Below are positions 42,544-51,750 of a DNA stretch of 64,000 nt, piece after piece. Origin of the DNA: Paenibacillus antri (GTDB lineage: Bacteria; Bacillota; Bacilli; Paenibacillales; YIM-B00363); NCBI RefSeq assembly GCF_005765165.1, contig NZ_VCIW01000028.1:1-64000 (forward strand). The letters are read 5' to 3'. The notes under the pieces were generated by a model. The model searched no databases. It saw nothing but the letters and a program-made list of their open reading frames with translations, and had not been told where the DNA came from. The position numbers and the translations under genes are program-made. The stretch's first letter is position 1, and every line of letters starts with the position of its first letter.

Positions 42544-42735
42544 ATGAAAGTACCGAAAAACGTATGGGATGGGCTGGAGGCTGTTCGGGTATCGGGGAAG
42601 ACGAATATGCTGATCGTTTCCGATGTGATCCGCTGCGCACAGATGCTGGGTTACCCGGAAACGGCACAGTGGATTCAGGATCATCGAAGCGAGTATTGGG
42701 AAGGCGTGTTTCAAGGCTTTGTGGCATCAACATGA
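42544..42735 (+). CDS. DUF5049-like small protein, second of a pair
   Basis: 63 residues; AAGGGGTGAAGAACC upstream of the ATG. MKVPKNVWDGLEAVRVSGKTNMLIVSDVIRCAQMLGYPETAQWIQDHRSEYWEGVFQGF shows all DUF5049 features: NVWDGLEAVR, GYPETAQWI and YxxGxFQGF. It is a paralogue of the preceding gene, so a local duplication is likely. It is 28 bases before the TadZ-like ATPase gene. Confidence 0.6.
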   Translation: MKVPKNVWDGLEAVRVSGKTNMLIVSDVIRCAQMLGYPETAQWIQDHRSEYWEGVFQGFVAST

Positions 42736-42763
42736 AACTGTGTTTGAAAGGAGGTGGTAAGCC

Positions 42764-44236
42764 TTGCTGCAAGTCGCTTTGTTTCGTCCCCACCAGCGTC
42801 AGCGTCAGGCGTGGATCGATCGACTTCGTGCGTCGGGTTATGCTTGTCGCTTCGTCAATGATCTGAATCGGATTACATTCGAATTAGATATCGTGGTCAT
42901 TGATTCGGCAGTTGGGAAATGGAACGACTATGTTCAGTTAGTTCGGGACAAAGGCGTGCCTGTTGTGCTACTCGTAGCCAGCGGTGCACAGTGGGAAGAA
43001 GACAAGTTGGCTGCGCTCGGCGTTGTCGGTACGGTGACTGAGGATGAAGAAACAGATCAACTCTTTGCCCGATTCTTTGCTCCCAACAAACTGGAAGACG
43101 AAGAGCTACCGGTTTCTTTTCCGCAGTGGGGAAAAGGGCTTGTAATGTCGACTGAAGAAGTGATTGTTTCGCAAAAATTGGATCATGCAGATGTGGACGA
43201 GCAGGTAGGCGTGTCGACCGAAACGCAGATAGAAACGAGAGGACCGCATAATGCGACAACGTTTGTTCCGCTTTCACAGCGGAAAGCAACGCGGCAGAAA
43301 GCGGAGGGATCTCTGGAACAAACGGTACAAGATCGACCGGATCGACATGTAGAAACCCCATCTAGAATGGAGAACGCGGAGCCGATAGGTTGGGTGGAAG
43401 AAGGTGAAGAACCGGAGCAACAACAAGCTGTCACGCCTGAGTCGTCTAGCGCTTTGCCTCGGATAAGCAGGGATCTCCCATCGGTTGTCGCGGTCTTTGC
43501 TGCCAAAGGCGGCGTAGGTAAAACGACATTATTGATTCATTTGGCTTCATTATTAGCAAATGTTGGATGCCGGGTTTGCATTCTCGATCTGGATCTGATG
43601 AACGGAACAGTCGCATCCACGTTACAATTACAACCTCATAAAACGATTGTCGATCTGGTTCGCCGGATCGACGATCCGAAAGCAAGCCGAGCCTGTCTTC
43701 AACAAACGAAGATGGGCTTTTCCATTGTCGCCGCTCCTTCACAACCGGGAACTTTTAAGATGCAGCGGGAGCAACTGCTAGCGATCCTTCGCTTTCTGAA
43801 AGAAGAAACAGATATCGTGCTGATCGATACACCAGTCCATTTCGACGCCCTCACGAAGCTGGCTCTGGAACAGGCGGAGCTACAGCTGCTCATGACCACC
43901 GACGAACCGGCCAGCATGCAGAGTATCGTGCGAATGAAGCCGTTGTTATCCAGCTTGTTGCCTGCACCGGACATGTACACCGTATGGAGTCGTTTTACGG
44001 AAATCTTGCCGAAGGAGCAATGGCGTCAGGAGATACCTTGGCCGGTAATCCTGGAATTGCCGGAAGATCCAACGATCAGCCGAGCGGTTCGAAGCGGGCA
44101 ATTCATTGCAAGTTCGCCTTGCAGTCCGTATCGACTGCGTGTGAAAGAACTTGTGGATCGGTGGATGGGCGTGGAGCCGGAGCATCCCGGTAAAAAACGG
44201 AACCTGTTGGCACGTTTTTTATCCAATCGGACCTAA
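42764..44236 (+). CDS. TadZ/CpaE-like ParA-family ATPase with degenerate receiver domain
   Basis: 490 residues from TTG 42764 (AAAGGAGGTGG upstream). N-terminal 110 residues (LQVALFRPHQRQRQAWIDRLRASGYAC...ELDIVVIDSAVG) look like a receiver domain without the phosphorylation site set. A low-complexity linker follows (about 130-235). The ATPase domain has the deviant Walker A FAAKGGVGKTTLLIHLA (about 245-261), LDLDLMNGTVASTL and IVLIDTPVHFDALTKLAL. This architecture is that of TadZ/CpaE, the protein that places Tad/Flp pilus machines in the cell. It opens the pilus block. Confidence 0.85.
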   Translation: MLQVALFRPHQRQRQAWIDRLRASGYACRFVNDLNRITFELDIVVIDSAVGKWNDYVQLVRDKGVPVVLLVASGAQWEEDKLAALGVVGTVTEDEETDQLFARFFAPNKLEDEELPVSFPQWGKGLVMSTEEVIVSQKLDHADVDEQVGVSTETQIETRGPHNATTFVPLSQRKATRQKAEGSLEQTVQDRPDRHVETPSRMENAEPIGWVEEGEEPEQQQAVTPESSSALPRISRDLPSVVAVFAAKGGVGKTTLLIHLASLLANVGCRVCILDLDLMNGTVASTLQLQPHKTIVDLVRRIDDPKASRACLQQTKMGFSIVAAPSQPGTFKMQREQLLAILRFLKEETDIVLIDTPVHFDALTKLALEQAELQLLMTTDEPASMQSIVRMKPLLSSLLPAPDMYTVWSRFTEILPKEQWRQEIPWPVILELPEDPTISRAVRSGQFIASSPCSPYRLRVKELVDRWMGVEPEHPGKKRNLLARFLSNRT

Positions 44237-44268
44237 ACCAATAAACGTTCCAGAAGGGTGGTGAGAAC

Positions 44269-44499
44269 ATGAATGTGCTTGAGGCAAGAATCGTTCATCC
44301 CATGAATGCCATTGGCGGTTTGTATGTCTTTATTGAAGGGACACAAACGGAGATATACAAGGGAGCCTCCGATCGTCTGGCGGTCGAGACTGCGAACAGT
44401 CAAGGATGGAAGGGCAACGGACGAGGGACTGTTGGCATCCCAACGCGCATGGGGATCGATTTGTACACGCGTTCCTACTGGTTTCACGAAAGGCGGTAG
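44269..44499 (+). CDS. Hypothetical protein, 76 residues
   Basis: ATG 44269 after AGAAGGGTGGTGAGAAC. NVLEARIVHPMNAIGGLYVFIEGTQTEIYKGASDRLAVETANSQGWKG...RMGIDLYTRSYWFHERR: beta-rich, soluble. It lies between TadZ-like and CpaB-like genes, but I know no Tad component like it. Confidence 0.5.
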   Translation: MNVLEARIVHPMNAIGGLYVFIEGTQTEIYKGASDRLAVETANSQGWKGNGRGTVGIPTRMGIDLYTRSYWFHERR

Positions 44500-44540
44500 C
44501 TTTTCTGCCGCTTTATCTTATCGAGAGGGGAAATGTAGCG

Positions 44541-45683
44541 ATGTCTTTTATGTACCGCTACCGCAAACCGGTCGTGATCTCGGCGATTGGTTTGGTTTTT
44601 ATTATGCTGCTTGCCACATGTGTCTTTTTCTTGCACCAGCAAGCAGAGCAGGAACAGCTGCGTGAGGAGCTTCAAGCTCATTATGAAAAGAAAATCGAGG
44701 AACTACAAACCATGGAGCAGGCCGCAAAAACACGAATTCTTGTGGTCAGCCGGAGCCTTCTCGCAGGAACGACATTGCAAGCGGGCGATGTCAAGTCCGT
44801 GGAGGTGTCTATAGCCTTGGTCGCATCCGGCAGCATAAAGGAGCAAAGCGCAGCGGTCGGCAAAATCACAAAAATTGACTTACAGCCGAATACACCGCTC
44901 GTCGCTTCGATGCTGTTTGAGGACAAGCCGATCCCAAGGGATCTGCGATTTCAGGAATTTAACGTGATCCAATTGCCGACGAATTTGCAAAAAAGCCAAT
45001 TTGTCGATGTACGCATTAACTTTCCGACAGGCGAAGATTATATCATTCTTGCCAAAAAGAAAGTCCGAGAAGTGGCTGGCACCATTGTCTGGGTCGAGAT
45101 GAATGAAAAGGAAATCCTGATGGCGTCCAGCGCGATCATCGATGCGTATTTGCAAGGTGCAAAGCTGTACGCGCTCACCTATGTCGATCCGGGTATACAA
45201 GAGGCTGCCATTGCCAATTATCCATCAAATCCGAAGGTGCTTGACCTGATGGAACGCGATCCCAATGTGTTGGAAGAAGCAAAATCCGCACTCGCCCGTC
45301 AGCTTCGCACCGTTTTGGACAACAACCTGAAAGCGATGAGCGACGCAGATAAAATGCGGGTGGTTAGCGGCGCTGTCACCGTGCAGCAGCAACTGCAAAA
45401 TGAACGCATCACGACCCAGCAAAACAATGCGATGCGACAAACAGTTCAACAACAAGCGGAGCAACAGCCAAACGGAAAAAATGGACAAGCCGCTCCGAAA
45501 CCAACCACCCAAACGGAGTCTGTACCCTCCAATACATCGCCTTCGCCGATGCCGGATAAACAATCACCTGTGCCCGATGCCGTGAATGATTCGGGCGAAT
45601 CGACGCCGGGTGGAAAGCCGCTGCAGAGAGGCACACTGGACGATATATTCGACCAGTCATCTGCCAACGGCCCGGCTTCATGA
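44541..45683 (+). CDS. SAF-domain pilus assembly protein (CpaB/RcpC-like)
   Basis: 380 residues from ATG 44541 (GAGAGGGG upstream). One membrane anchor (VVISAIGLVFIMLLATCVFFL, residues about 11-31), a coiled coil (QQAEQEQLREELQAHYEKKIEELQTMEQ), then a SAF domain RILVVSRSLLAGTTLQAGDVKSVEVS and a beta-clip core with DVRINFPTGEDYIILAKKKV. The C-terminal 90 residues are Gln, Pro and Ser rich and probably disordered. CpaB/RcpC proteins guide the Tad pilus through the envelope; here no outer membrane is expected, so the role may be interaction with peptidoglycan. Confidence 0.8.
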   Translation: MSFMYRYRKPVVISAIGLVFIMLLATCVFFLHQQAEQEQLREELQAHYEKKIEELQTMEQAAKTRILVVSRSLLAGTTLQAGDVKSVEVSIALVASGSIKEQSAAVGKITKIDLQPNTPLVASMLFEDKPIPRDLRFQEFNVIQLPTNLQKSQFVDVRINFPTGEDYIILAKKKVREVAGTIVWVEMNEKEILMASSAIIDAYLQGAKLYALTYVDPGIQEAAIANYPSNPKVLDLMERDPNVLEEAKSALARQLRTVLDNNLKAMSDADKMRVVSGAVTVQQQLQNERITTQQNNAMRQTVQQQAEQQPNGKNGQAAPKPTTQTESVPSNTSPSPMPDKQSPVPDAVNDSGESTPGGKPLQRGTLDDIFDQSSANGPAS

Positions 45684-45694
45684 AGGAGGCAGCG

Positions 45695-46420
45695 ATGAAA
45701 AATATTGTCTTTTTTGGTGCGCCGGACAAAAGCCATCTGTTGCTGACGCTCGGTAAGCTGTTGGTTGCCGCAGGACAAAAGGTGCTGCTCGTCGATTCGA
45801 CGTTGGCGCAGTCGGTTCAGGGGTATCTCCCGCTTTCGGGTGAACGGCCGAGCGCGTACGTGACCGAGTTTGAAGGATTGGATGTCTCGGCTGGGTTCAT
45901 TACGTTTACCCAGTTGGATCGCTACATGAAGCAATCGGAAGGCAAGTGGCCCGATTACGATGTGATGCTGCTCGATACGGATCATACCGAGTTTGTGAAA
46001 GGTCGGGACTTGTCAACGTTTACTCATTGCGTCTGGTGCAACAGCTTGGAGAAGCTGGCTTTGCAAAAAAATGCTAAACTGATGCAGCGGCTGTGTTTGG
46101 CGGAATCCGCTGCGCAGCCGCTGCCGTTTTTAAAGCTGCTGTACCCGTCCGTGCAGGCTACAATTACCGAGGCGTATATCGATTCACAGATAGCGTCGAA
46201 TCCCATTCAGTGGCTGAATCCGGTATTTCGTATTCCTTTTGACGAGCGGGACATTTCGACAAAAATTGATAATCAGCATCATTGTCGCATCGACGTGAAA
46301 AAGCTTTCTGGAGCCTACATCCGGACGGTGTTGTCCATGTCAAAGCAACTGTTCGATTTGGATGAACGAACCGTTAAAACGGCGTGGAAACGGGTAAGGA
46401 GGGATCGCCGTGGGACATAG
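45695..46420 (+). CDS. Degenerate ParA/MinD-like protein of the pilus cluster
   Basis: 241 residues from ATG 45695 (GAAGGAGGCAGCG upstream). The fold follows MinD-like ATPases: strand NIVFFGAPDKSHLLLTLGKLLVAAGQKVLLVDSTLAQ and DVMLLDTDHTEF, but the P-loop is GAPDKSH, without the Lys-Gly-Gly pattern and with no usual Lys-Thr, so ATP hydrolysis is doubtful. It overlaps the next ATPase gene by 11 bases. Two or more such ParA-like genes in tandem suggest a heteromeric complex. Confidence 0.65.
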   Translation: MKNIVFFGAPDKSHLLLTLGKLLVAAGQKVLLVDSTLAQSVQGYLPLSGERPSAYVTEFEGLDVSAGFITFTQLDRYMKQSEGKWPDYDVMLLDTDHTEFVKGRDLSTFTHCVWCNSLEKLALQKNAKLMQRLCLAESAAQPLPFLKLLYPSVQATITEAYIDSQIASNPIQWLNPVFRIPFDERDISTKIDNQHHCRIDVKKLSGAYIRTVLSMSKQLFDLDERTVKTAWKRVRRDRRGT

Positions 46421-47246
46421 TGTTGTTTTTTGGAGTCCGGTGCCGGGGCAGACCGGTACCACAACGAATTTGATCGCTGTCACCACGCTGCTTGGTCTGG
46501 ACTATTCCTCCCGATTGCTCTTGCTTGGGTCTGTGCAAAGCCGCCGAGCTGCCATCGAACAGGCTTTTATCAAGCGGCGAACGCAAACGGGAGACGAGCT
46601 TGCTTTTGCTGCCGACTCCGGCATCGATGCACTAGTGCGGTTGACTCAAAACCGCAAGCTGACAGCGGAGATGATCCGGGACTATACCTTGCCGCTTTTG
46701 AAGGATCGGCTCGATCTGTTGCACGGTTCGAACAAGGCGGACAAAGCGTTTATCCCCGGCATGAAGGAGGTACTGTATCCGTTGCTTGATACGGCCAAGC
46801 GTTATTATGACCTGACGCTGATTGATGCGGGAAGCGGCATGGGGTCGGGATGGACGCAGGCACTGCTGCAAAACGCTGATCTGGTGGTGATCAGCCTGAA
46901 TCAGAACCGTACCGTACTGGAGCGGTTTTTTCAACAACAAGAGGAAGTGCAGAAGGGCAAAAAACAGCTTTTTATTCTCGGTCAGTACGACCGGCACTCC
47001 GCCTATACAGCCAAAAATATCGCGCGGAAGTATAAGGTGAATGTCCCGATCTATCCGATTCCGCACCATGCAGGCTTTATGGACGCGTCACAGGAAGGTG
47101 GCGCGATCGATTTTCTGTTTCGCAATCGCAGCGTACCGCGTGACCATGAAAATTATATTTTCATGCAGAGCGTTCACACACTGGCACAGGCAATTATCGA
47201 ACAAGCCGGATTGAATAAGCCGTCTTTCGGTGGAAAGGGGGGATAA
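46410..47246 (+). CDS. ParA-family ATPase with deviant P-loop, pilus cluster
   Basis: 278 residues. FWSPVPGQTGTTTNLIAVTTLL is a P-loop with Thr in place of the Lys before the Thr (GQTGTTT), then SRLLLLGSVQSRRAAIEQAFI, LTLIDAGSGMGSGWTQALLQNADLVVISLNQNR and KVNVPIYPIPHHAGFMDASQEGGAIDFL. This pattern is characteristic of the second CpaE-like ATPase of Firmicute Tad-like clusters. GTG start inside the preceding gene. It is followed 3 bases later by the TadA-like ATPase gene. Confidence 0.7.
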   Translation: MGHSVVFWSPVPGQTGTTTNLIAVTTLLGLDYSSRLLLLGSVQSRRAAIEQAFIKRRTQTGDELAFAADSGIDALVRLTQNRKLTAEMIRDYTLPLLKDRLDLLHGSNKADKAFIPGMKEVLYPLLDTAKRYYDLTLIDAGSGMGSGWTQALLQNADLVVISLNQNRTVLERFFQQQEEVQKGKKQLFILGQYDRHSAYTAKNIARKYKVNVPIYPIPHHAGFMDASQEGGAIDFLFRNRSVPRDHENYIFMQSVHTLAQAIIEQAGLNKPSFGGKGG

Positions 47247-47249
47247 AGG

Positions 47250-49118
47250 ATGCTCTATGTGTTCAACTGGCTACTAATTCTTGTGCTTGTGCTGCTGGCC
47301 GGTGCGCTGCTCTATTTCCGCATGAGCGGGCGAAAGCTGGAAAAGCAGACGGAGGAACGAGCCTATACGATTGAGGCGATGACCGCGTACGTGAAACAGA
47401 CGCTGCACGATTTAACGAGCAGCAACTTGTACGATCTGGGCTTATCGGAAGAGGCATTCCGTCGTCGAAAACACAAGCGAGCGGAGTTGAAAAAAGCGCT
47501 GCGCGGTTGCACGTCCGGGGATACGCGGGACAAGGCGTATGTGAAGCAGTTTTTATATGATTTCTTGCTGCAATCCTACCAATTGGATGAAACGAGCATC
47601 AATCGGATTCTCCCATTTGATGAGCCGTACGAGCTTTCGCCCCAGGATCAGTTTGACATTCTGCTGTACCAGTATAAGAAACGATACCGGCAGAATGGAT
47701 TGAGTGAGTTGATTCGAAAATATGATCTGGATCGACCCAAGCTCGGGATTGAGGACGGGAAAACCGAATCGTACCGAATTACCACTGAGGAGATTCATGA
47801 GATTTATAAGAAGGAATCGCGGCGGCTGCATTTCGAGGACAAGCTGCATATCGTGGTTCAGCGTATTTATCAGCAATACAAAGGATTTAGTGTAGTGGAC
47901 GAAATCCGCGACATGAAGATCGATGGCGTGTCGGGCGGCGTTTCGGGAATACCGCCTTCGGTATGGGAAGGCGAATGGGAATTTCAATCCGATTCGTTAC
48001 TGCGTGAAGTCCCGAAGTCCCACGACAGTGTGTGGATTTTCTACCGAGGGAAGTCGATACACCTTGCCTTCCTCTCGTTTGGAACGGAGCAAGAACTGAA
48101 ACGGGTCAGTCAGAATATTTACAAATATAACTATCCCGGCCAGTTGTCGGAGGCGAATGGCTTTAAGGTCAACGAAATGGCGGACGGATCGCGCGTTGTT
48201 GTACTGCGTCCCCGCTTTTCCGAATCTTGGGCCTTTTTTGTACGGAAATTCGATGTGCAAAGCGCGACGCTGGAGCAACTCATTCAAGACGAGAACGCCC
48301 AACTTCCCATCGAACTAATCGCTTATCTCGTTAAGGGTGCAAGGATCACCGCCGTCACTGGGGCGCAGGGCAGCGGAAAAACAACACTTCTTATGGCAAT
48401 GGTCAAATTCATTTCGGCTACCTTCCCGATTCGAGTACAGGAGATGAGTTTCGAGCTTCATCTGCGAAAAATCTATAAGGATCGCAATATTTTGAGCTTC
48501 CGCGAGACAGAAACGATCTCCGGACAGGATGGCTTGGATATACAGAAAAAGACGGATGGCACCGTGAATATCCTTGGCGAGGTGGCGACCGATCCGGTTG
48601 CGGCTTGGATGATCCAGATGGCGCAAGTTGCTTCACTTTTCACACTTTTCACCCACCATGCTAAAACGTTTCGCGATTTGGTATATTCGCTCAGGAATTC
48701 GCTATTAAAAACGGGAGTGTTTACGAACGAAAAGGTGGCAGAGCAACAGGTGATCAGCGTCATCAATTTTGACATTCATTTAAAACGAGATGTCAACGGC
48801 AGCCGCTATATTGAGCGCATTACCGAATGTGTGCCGCTCGATCAGGAGATGGATTATCCCGTGCTTTATCGGCAGTCCGAAAAGTTGGAGGAAAAGGTGG
48901 TTGCGTTTATGGAAACGGCCACCGAATATTTCCGGCGCTCCACCGATCGGGTCCTGTATGCAGCGCGGAATGTGATTGAATTCCACGATGGACGGTATGT
49001 GGCGGCGCATCCGGTTTCGGATCAAAACGTGCAAGAGATGCAAGAGCATCTATCCGATGCGGATCGCGCAGCGTTCGCGGCTTATCTCACGGCGAACTGG
49101 GGGGAACGGAATGGATAG
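47250..49118 (+). CDS. TadA/CpaF-type pilus assembly ATPase
   Basis: 622 residues. An N-terminal membrane helix (VFNWLLILVLVLLAGALLYFRM) is unusual for CpaF, which is normally cytoplasmic. Residues about 60-330 form the N-domain; the RecA-like motor has Walker A TGAQGSGKTTLL (about 366-377), the Asp-box region RETETISGQDGLDI and a Walker B-like NILGEVATDPVAAWMI, then FTLFTHHAKTFRDLVYSLRNSLL with the His box. It powers filament assembly; VirB11 is a relative, but the downstream tadB-tadC fusion points to a Tad role. Overlaps the next gene by 8 bases. Confidence 0.85.
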   Translation: MLYVFNWLLILVLVLLAGALLYFRMSGRKLEKQTEERAYTIEAMTAYVKQTLHDLTSSNLYDLGLSEEAFRRRKHKRAELKKALRGCTSGDTRDKAYVKQFLYDFLLQSYQLDETSINRILPFDEPYELSPQDQFDILLYQYKKRYRQNGLSELIRKYDLDRPKLGIEDGKTESYRITTEEIHEIYKKESRRLHFEDKLHIVVQRIYQQYKGFSVVDEIRDMKIDGVSGGVSGIPPSVWEGEWEFQSDSLLREVPKSHDSVWIFYRGKSIHLAFLSFGTEQELKRVSQNIYKYNYPGQLSEANGFKVNEMADGSRVVVLRPRFSESWAFFVRKFDVQSATLEQLIQDENAQLPIELIAYLVKGARITAVTGAQGSGKTTLLMAMVKFISATFPIRVQEMSFELHLRKIYKDRNILSFRETETISGQDGLDIQKKTDGTVNILGEVATDPVAAWMIQMAQVASLFTLFTHHAKTFRDLVYSLRNSLLKTGVFTNEKVAEQQVISVINFDIHLKRDVNGSRYIERITECVPLDQEMDYPVLYRQSEKLEEKVVAFMETATEYFRRSTDRVLYAARNVIEFHDGRYVAAHPVSDQNVQEMQEHLSDADRAAFAAYLTANWGERNG

Positions 49119-51183
49119 TAAAACAATGCTGTTGGGCTTGTTTGGCGGAGCGGTCGTGTTTTTTCTCGTCGCTGTGATCCTTTTCAAATGGCTGTCCCGC
49201 AAAAATACGGGAATCGGTTCCATTCGGGAATATGAAGAGCTGCGGCTCCCTGGTAGAGCCACCAGCAAACAGGCCCTGTATAGTCTCTTGCAACGAGTGT
49301 ATGTCGTGTGGGAACGGGTTCCTCTGCTTCGAGACTACTTGACGACGATCCGTAAACGATTGTCGGCACTGCATACCTACGACGAGTGGAAGCTGCGGTT
49401 GGAAATCATCAAAATCGCGCTCGTTGCATGGGGGGCGCTGCTGATCGCTGCTGTACCGCTGTTCTTGTTCGCCCGCGATCCGATGACTTTGCTTATGATC
49501 ATAATCGGCATCTGGGTCGGTCATGGCATGATTGCAGATGCGTTTGTCCATCGTCTGGAAAATCGGCTGCTCCGTCAGCTACGTCACTTTTTTGCCGATG
49601 TCCGGCATCACTACCACAGGCACGGTATGGTGGAGGAAGCGATCTACGATGCGGCAGAAGCCGCACCGTATGAAATGGCACTGCATGGGCATGAAGTGTA
49701 TGCCGTACTGACTGCCAGCGATCCGGAAGAAAAGCTGGAGCAATATTATGAGGTCGCGCCGAAACGTTTTCTCAAAGGGCTGGCTGGATTGTCGCACCTT
49801 GTCAAGGAGTATGGGGACAAAACGCTGCAGAATGGCTCGTTATACTTGCATGCGCTCGGACGATTGACGACCGAGTTGAATTTGGATATTTTGCGGCGGG
49901 AGAAACTCAGCTATTTGCTGCAAGGATTGACCGCCATCGCGCTCATCCCGATTCTCTTCACTAAGCCGATCGAAAACTGGGCTAGCCGTTACTTTCCGGC
50001 GATGGACGATTTTTACGCAAGTAAGCTGGGCTGGATCACGAAAATCGTAATCTTGCTGATCATTCTCGGCTCGTATGTGTTGCTCCGCAAGATGCAGGAA
50101 TTGGACGGAGAACGAAAGGTACGGCGGCGAAAGCCGTGGGAACAGCGAGTTTACGATCTGCCGCGGGTACGCCGGGTCATGGACCGGATAGCACCAGAGC
50201 CTGGCACGCGGGAAGCCGCCCGCAGCGCGATGCTGCTCAAAGAAACGAACTCGCCGCTCCGATTGGAGTGGTTTTTTGTGCAGCGCGTGACCATCAGCAT
50301 CGTGGCGTTTTCACTCACGCTGGGTTTGTTTGTGACGCTTCATGGTGTCACGAGACACCAGATTCTTCATGCGCCGGTAAAGCCGGACACGATGTTCGGC
50401 CGTTTGTCAGCGGAGGATGAAGCGAAAGCGAAGGAAGCGGCGGCGCTTGATCGCAGGATTATCGCAGATGTGAAGGGGGTGAAAAAAAGACTTTCCGAGG
50501 CCGTCATAACCGAGTTGCGAAAAGATCCGCTGCTTACGCAGAATGAGGCGCAGCTTCACGCCGCCGCGAAGCGCATGGTGCAGAAACTCGAAGCGTTAAA
50601 CGGCGAATATCTCAAATGGTGGGAGGTGATGCTGGCCTTGTTGATCGGCTTAGGTGGCTACTATGCGCCGGCTGGCTTGCTGCTGTTTCAGCGCCGGATG
50701 CGGAATATGGAGATGAAGCATGAAGTCGATCAGTTTCATTCCGTAATTGCCATGCTGTCGGAAATGGATCGGATGTCAGTTGAACATCTGCTGGAGTGGA
50801 TGGAGCGGTTCGCCTTTATTTTCAAGGAACCGATTCAGCACTGCATTCTGCATTACGAACATGGAGCGGAACAGGCGTTGGAGCAATTGAAAGAAGAAGC
50901 ACCGTTTTTGCCTTTTGTCCGAACGGTGGAAAAGCTGCAACTGGCCGTAGAGAAAATTCCGATCCGTCAGGCGTTCGACGATCTGGAATCCGAGCAAACC
51001 TTTGCGCAAGAACAGCGCAAACAGGATTACGAAAGGTTGATTGAAACGAAAGCGGGATGGGGGAAAATGATCGGTTTTGCGCCGATGATGTCCCTCATTT
51101 TTTGTTACCTCGTCTTTCCGCTCGTCTATGTCAGCCTGAATCAAATGTCGGTGTATTATGAGCAAATTCAAAAAATCCAATAA
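49111..51183 (+). CDS. TadB-TadC fusion, pilus platform protein
   Basis: 690 residues from ATG 49111 (CTGGGGGGAAC upstream), about twice the length of TadB or TadC. Two type II secretion F-like halves are visible: first with RHFFADVRHHYHRHGMVEEAIYDAAEAAP and helices at about 105-135 and 270-300, second with KHEVDQFHSVIAMLSEMDRMSVEHLLEWMERFAFIFKEP and terminal helix MIGFAPMMSLIFCYLVFPLVYVSL. In Tad loci these are two separate genes whose products form a heteromeric inner-membrane platform under the ATPase. No frameshift joins them; the fusion is genuine. Confidence 0.82.
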   Translation: MDSKTMLLGLFGGAVVFFLVAVILFKWLSRKNTGIGSIREYEELRLPGRATSKQALYSLLQRVYVVWERVPLLRDYLTTIRKRLSALHTYDEWKLRLEIIKIALVAWGALLIAAVPLFLFARDPMTLLMIIIGIWVGHGMIADAFVHRLENRLLRQLRHFFADVRHHYHRHGMVEEAIYDAAEAAPYEMALHGHEVYAVLTASDPEEKLEQYYEVAPKRFLKGLAGLSHLVKEYGDKTLQNGSLYLHALGRLTTELNLDILRREKLSYLLQGLTAIALIPILFTKPIENWASRYFPAMDDFYASKLGWITKIVILLIILGSYVLLRKMQELDGERKVRRRKPWEQRVYDLPRVRRVMDRIAPEPGTREAARSAMLLKETNSPLRLEWFFVQRVTISIVAFSLTLGLFVTLHGVTRHQILHAPVKPDTMFGRLSAEDEAKAKEAAALDRRIIADVKGVKKRLSEAVITELRKDPLLTQNEAQLHAAAKRMVQKLEALNGEYLKWWEVMLALLIGLGGYYAPAGLLLFQRRMRNMEMKHEVDQFHSVIAMLSEMDRMSVEHLLEWMERFAFIFKEPIQHCILHYEHGAEQALEQLKEEAPFLPFVRTVEKLQLAVEKIPIRQAFDDLESEQTFAQEQRKQDYERLIETKAGWGKMIGFAPMMSLIFCYLVFPLVYVSLNQMSVYYEQIQKIQ

Positions 51184-51203
51184 CCAAAGGAGTTTGATGT
51201 ACG

Positions 51204-51683
51204 ATGAGTAATGCTCAAAAAGCGCTGGTGATGGCAGCGGGTATTTTCCTCGCCATCGCGCTGATCACACTTGCCGTAGTCATGTTTATTTCTGCCCAGG
51301 AATCGACCAAAGCGGCGCAAAGCAATTTCAGCAACATCCAAACGGAGCTGTCGCAAACGGCCTTTACCGTCTATGACAATACGCTAGTGTCGGGAAGCCA
51401 GGCGGTCAATGCGCTGCGCAAGTTTTCCGATCAGGACCAATTCGGCATTCAAATTGTAACGGGGAAAAATCCGGCTGGACAGTGGTATGGCAAGGTAATC
51501 AATACGGGCGTTCCGGTTGATAGCATCACGTATGGTTCGGTTGTAGGGCCGGCTCCGGGAACGCTGGTCCAAATACTTGATGAAGCGGATATCGACTACG
51601 TGAATCCGAGCGGCAAATTCCGGGCACAGCTTGTGAAAGACAGCAGCAACGTCATTCGAGGTATCGTGTTCCGTCAACAGTAA
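51204..51683 (+). CDS. Pilin-like single-span protein (candidate major pilin)
   Basis: 159 residues with CAAAGGAG upstream. Short polar N-terminus MSNAQK, one long helix (ALVMAAGIFLAIALITLAVVMFISAQESTKAAQSNFSNIQTELSQ) and a C-terminal beta-rich domain. Architecture and place directly after the TadB-TadC platform gene fit a pilin. No classical Gly-x4-Glu prepilin cleavage site is evident, and no prepilin peptidase gene was found in the window, so it may be processed differently or act as an anchored pseudopilin. Confidence 0.65.
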   Translation: MSNAQKALVMAAGIFLAIALITLAVVMFISAQESTKAAQSNFSNIQTELSQTAFTVYDNTLVSGSQAVNALRKFSDQDQFGIQIVTGKNPAGQWYGKVINTGVPVDSITYGSVVGPAPGTLVQILDEADIDYVNPSGKFRAQLVKDSSNVIRGIVFRQQ

Positions 51684-51750
51684 TCAGAATGTGGACATGC
51701 CCTACCCGTTTAACGGTGGGTATGTCCTTCTTATGAAGGGAGGTCATTAG

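Noticed and set aside
47250-49118. VirB11 of the type IV secretion system
   Set aside because: The ATPase is related to VirB11, but the TadB-TadC fusion follows immediately and TadZ- and CpaB-like genes precede it, so a Tad role is better supported. Gram-positive conjugation systems of this class usually lack VirB11.
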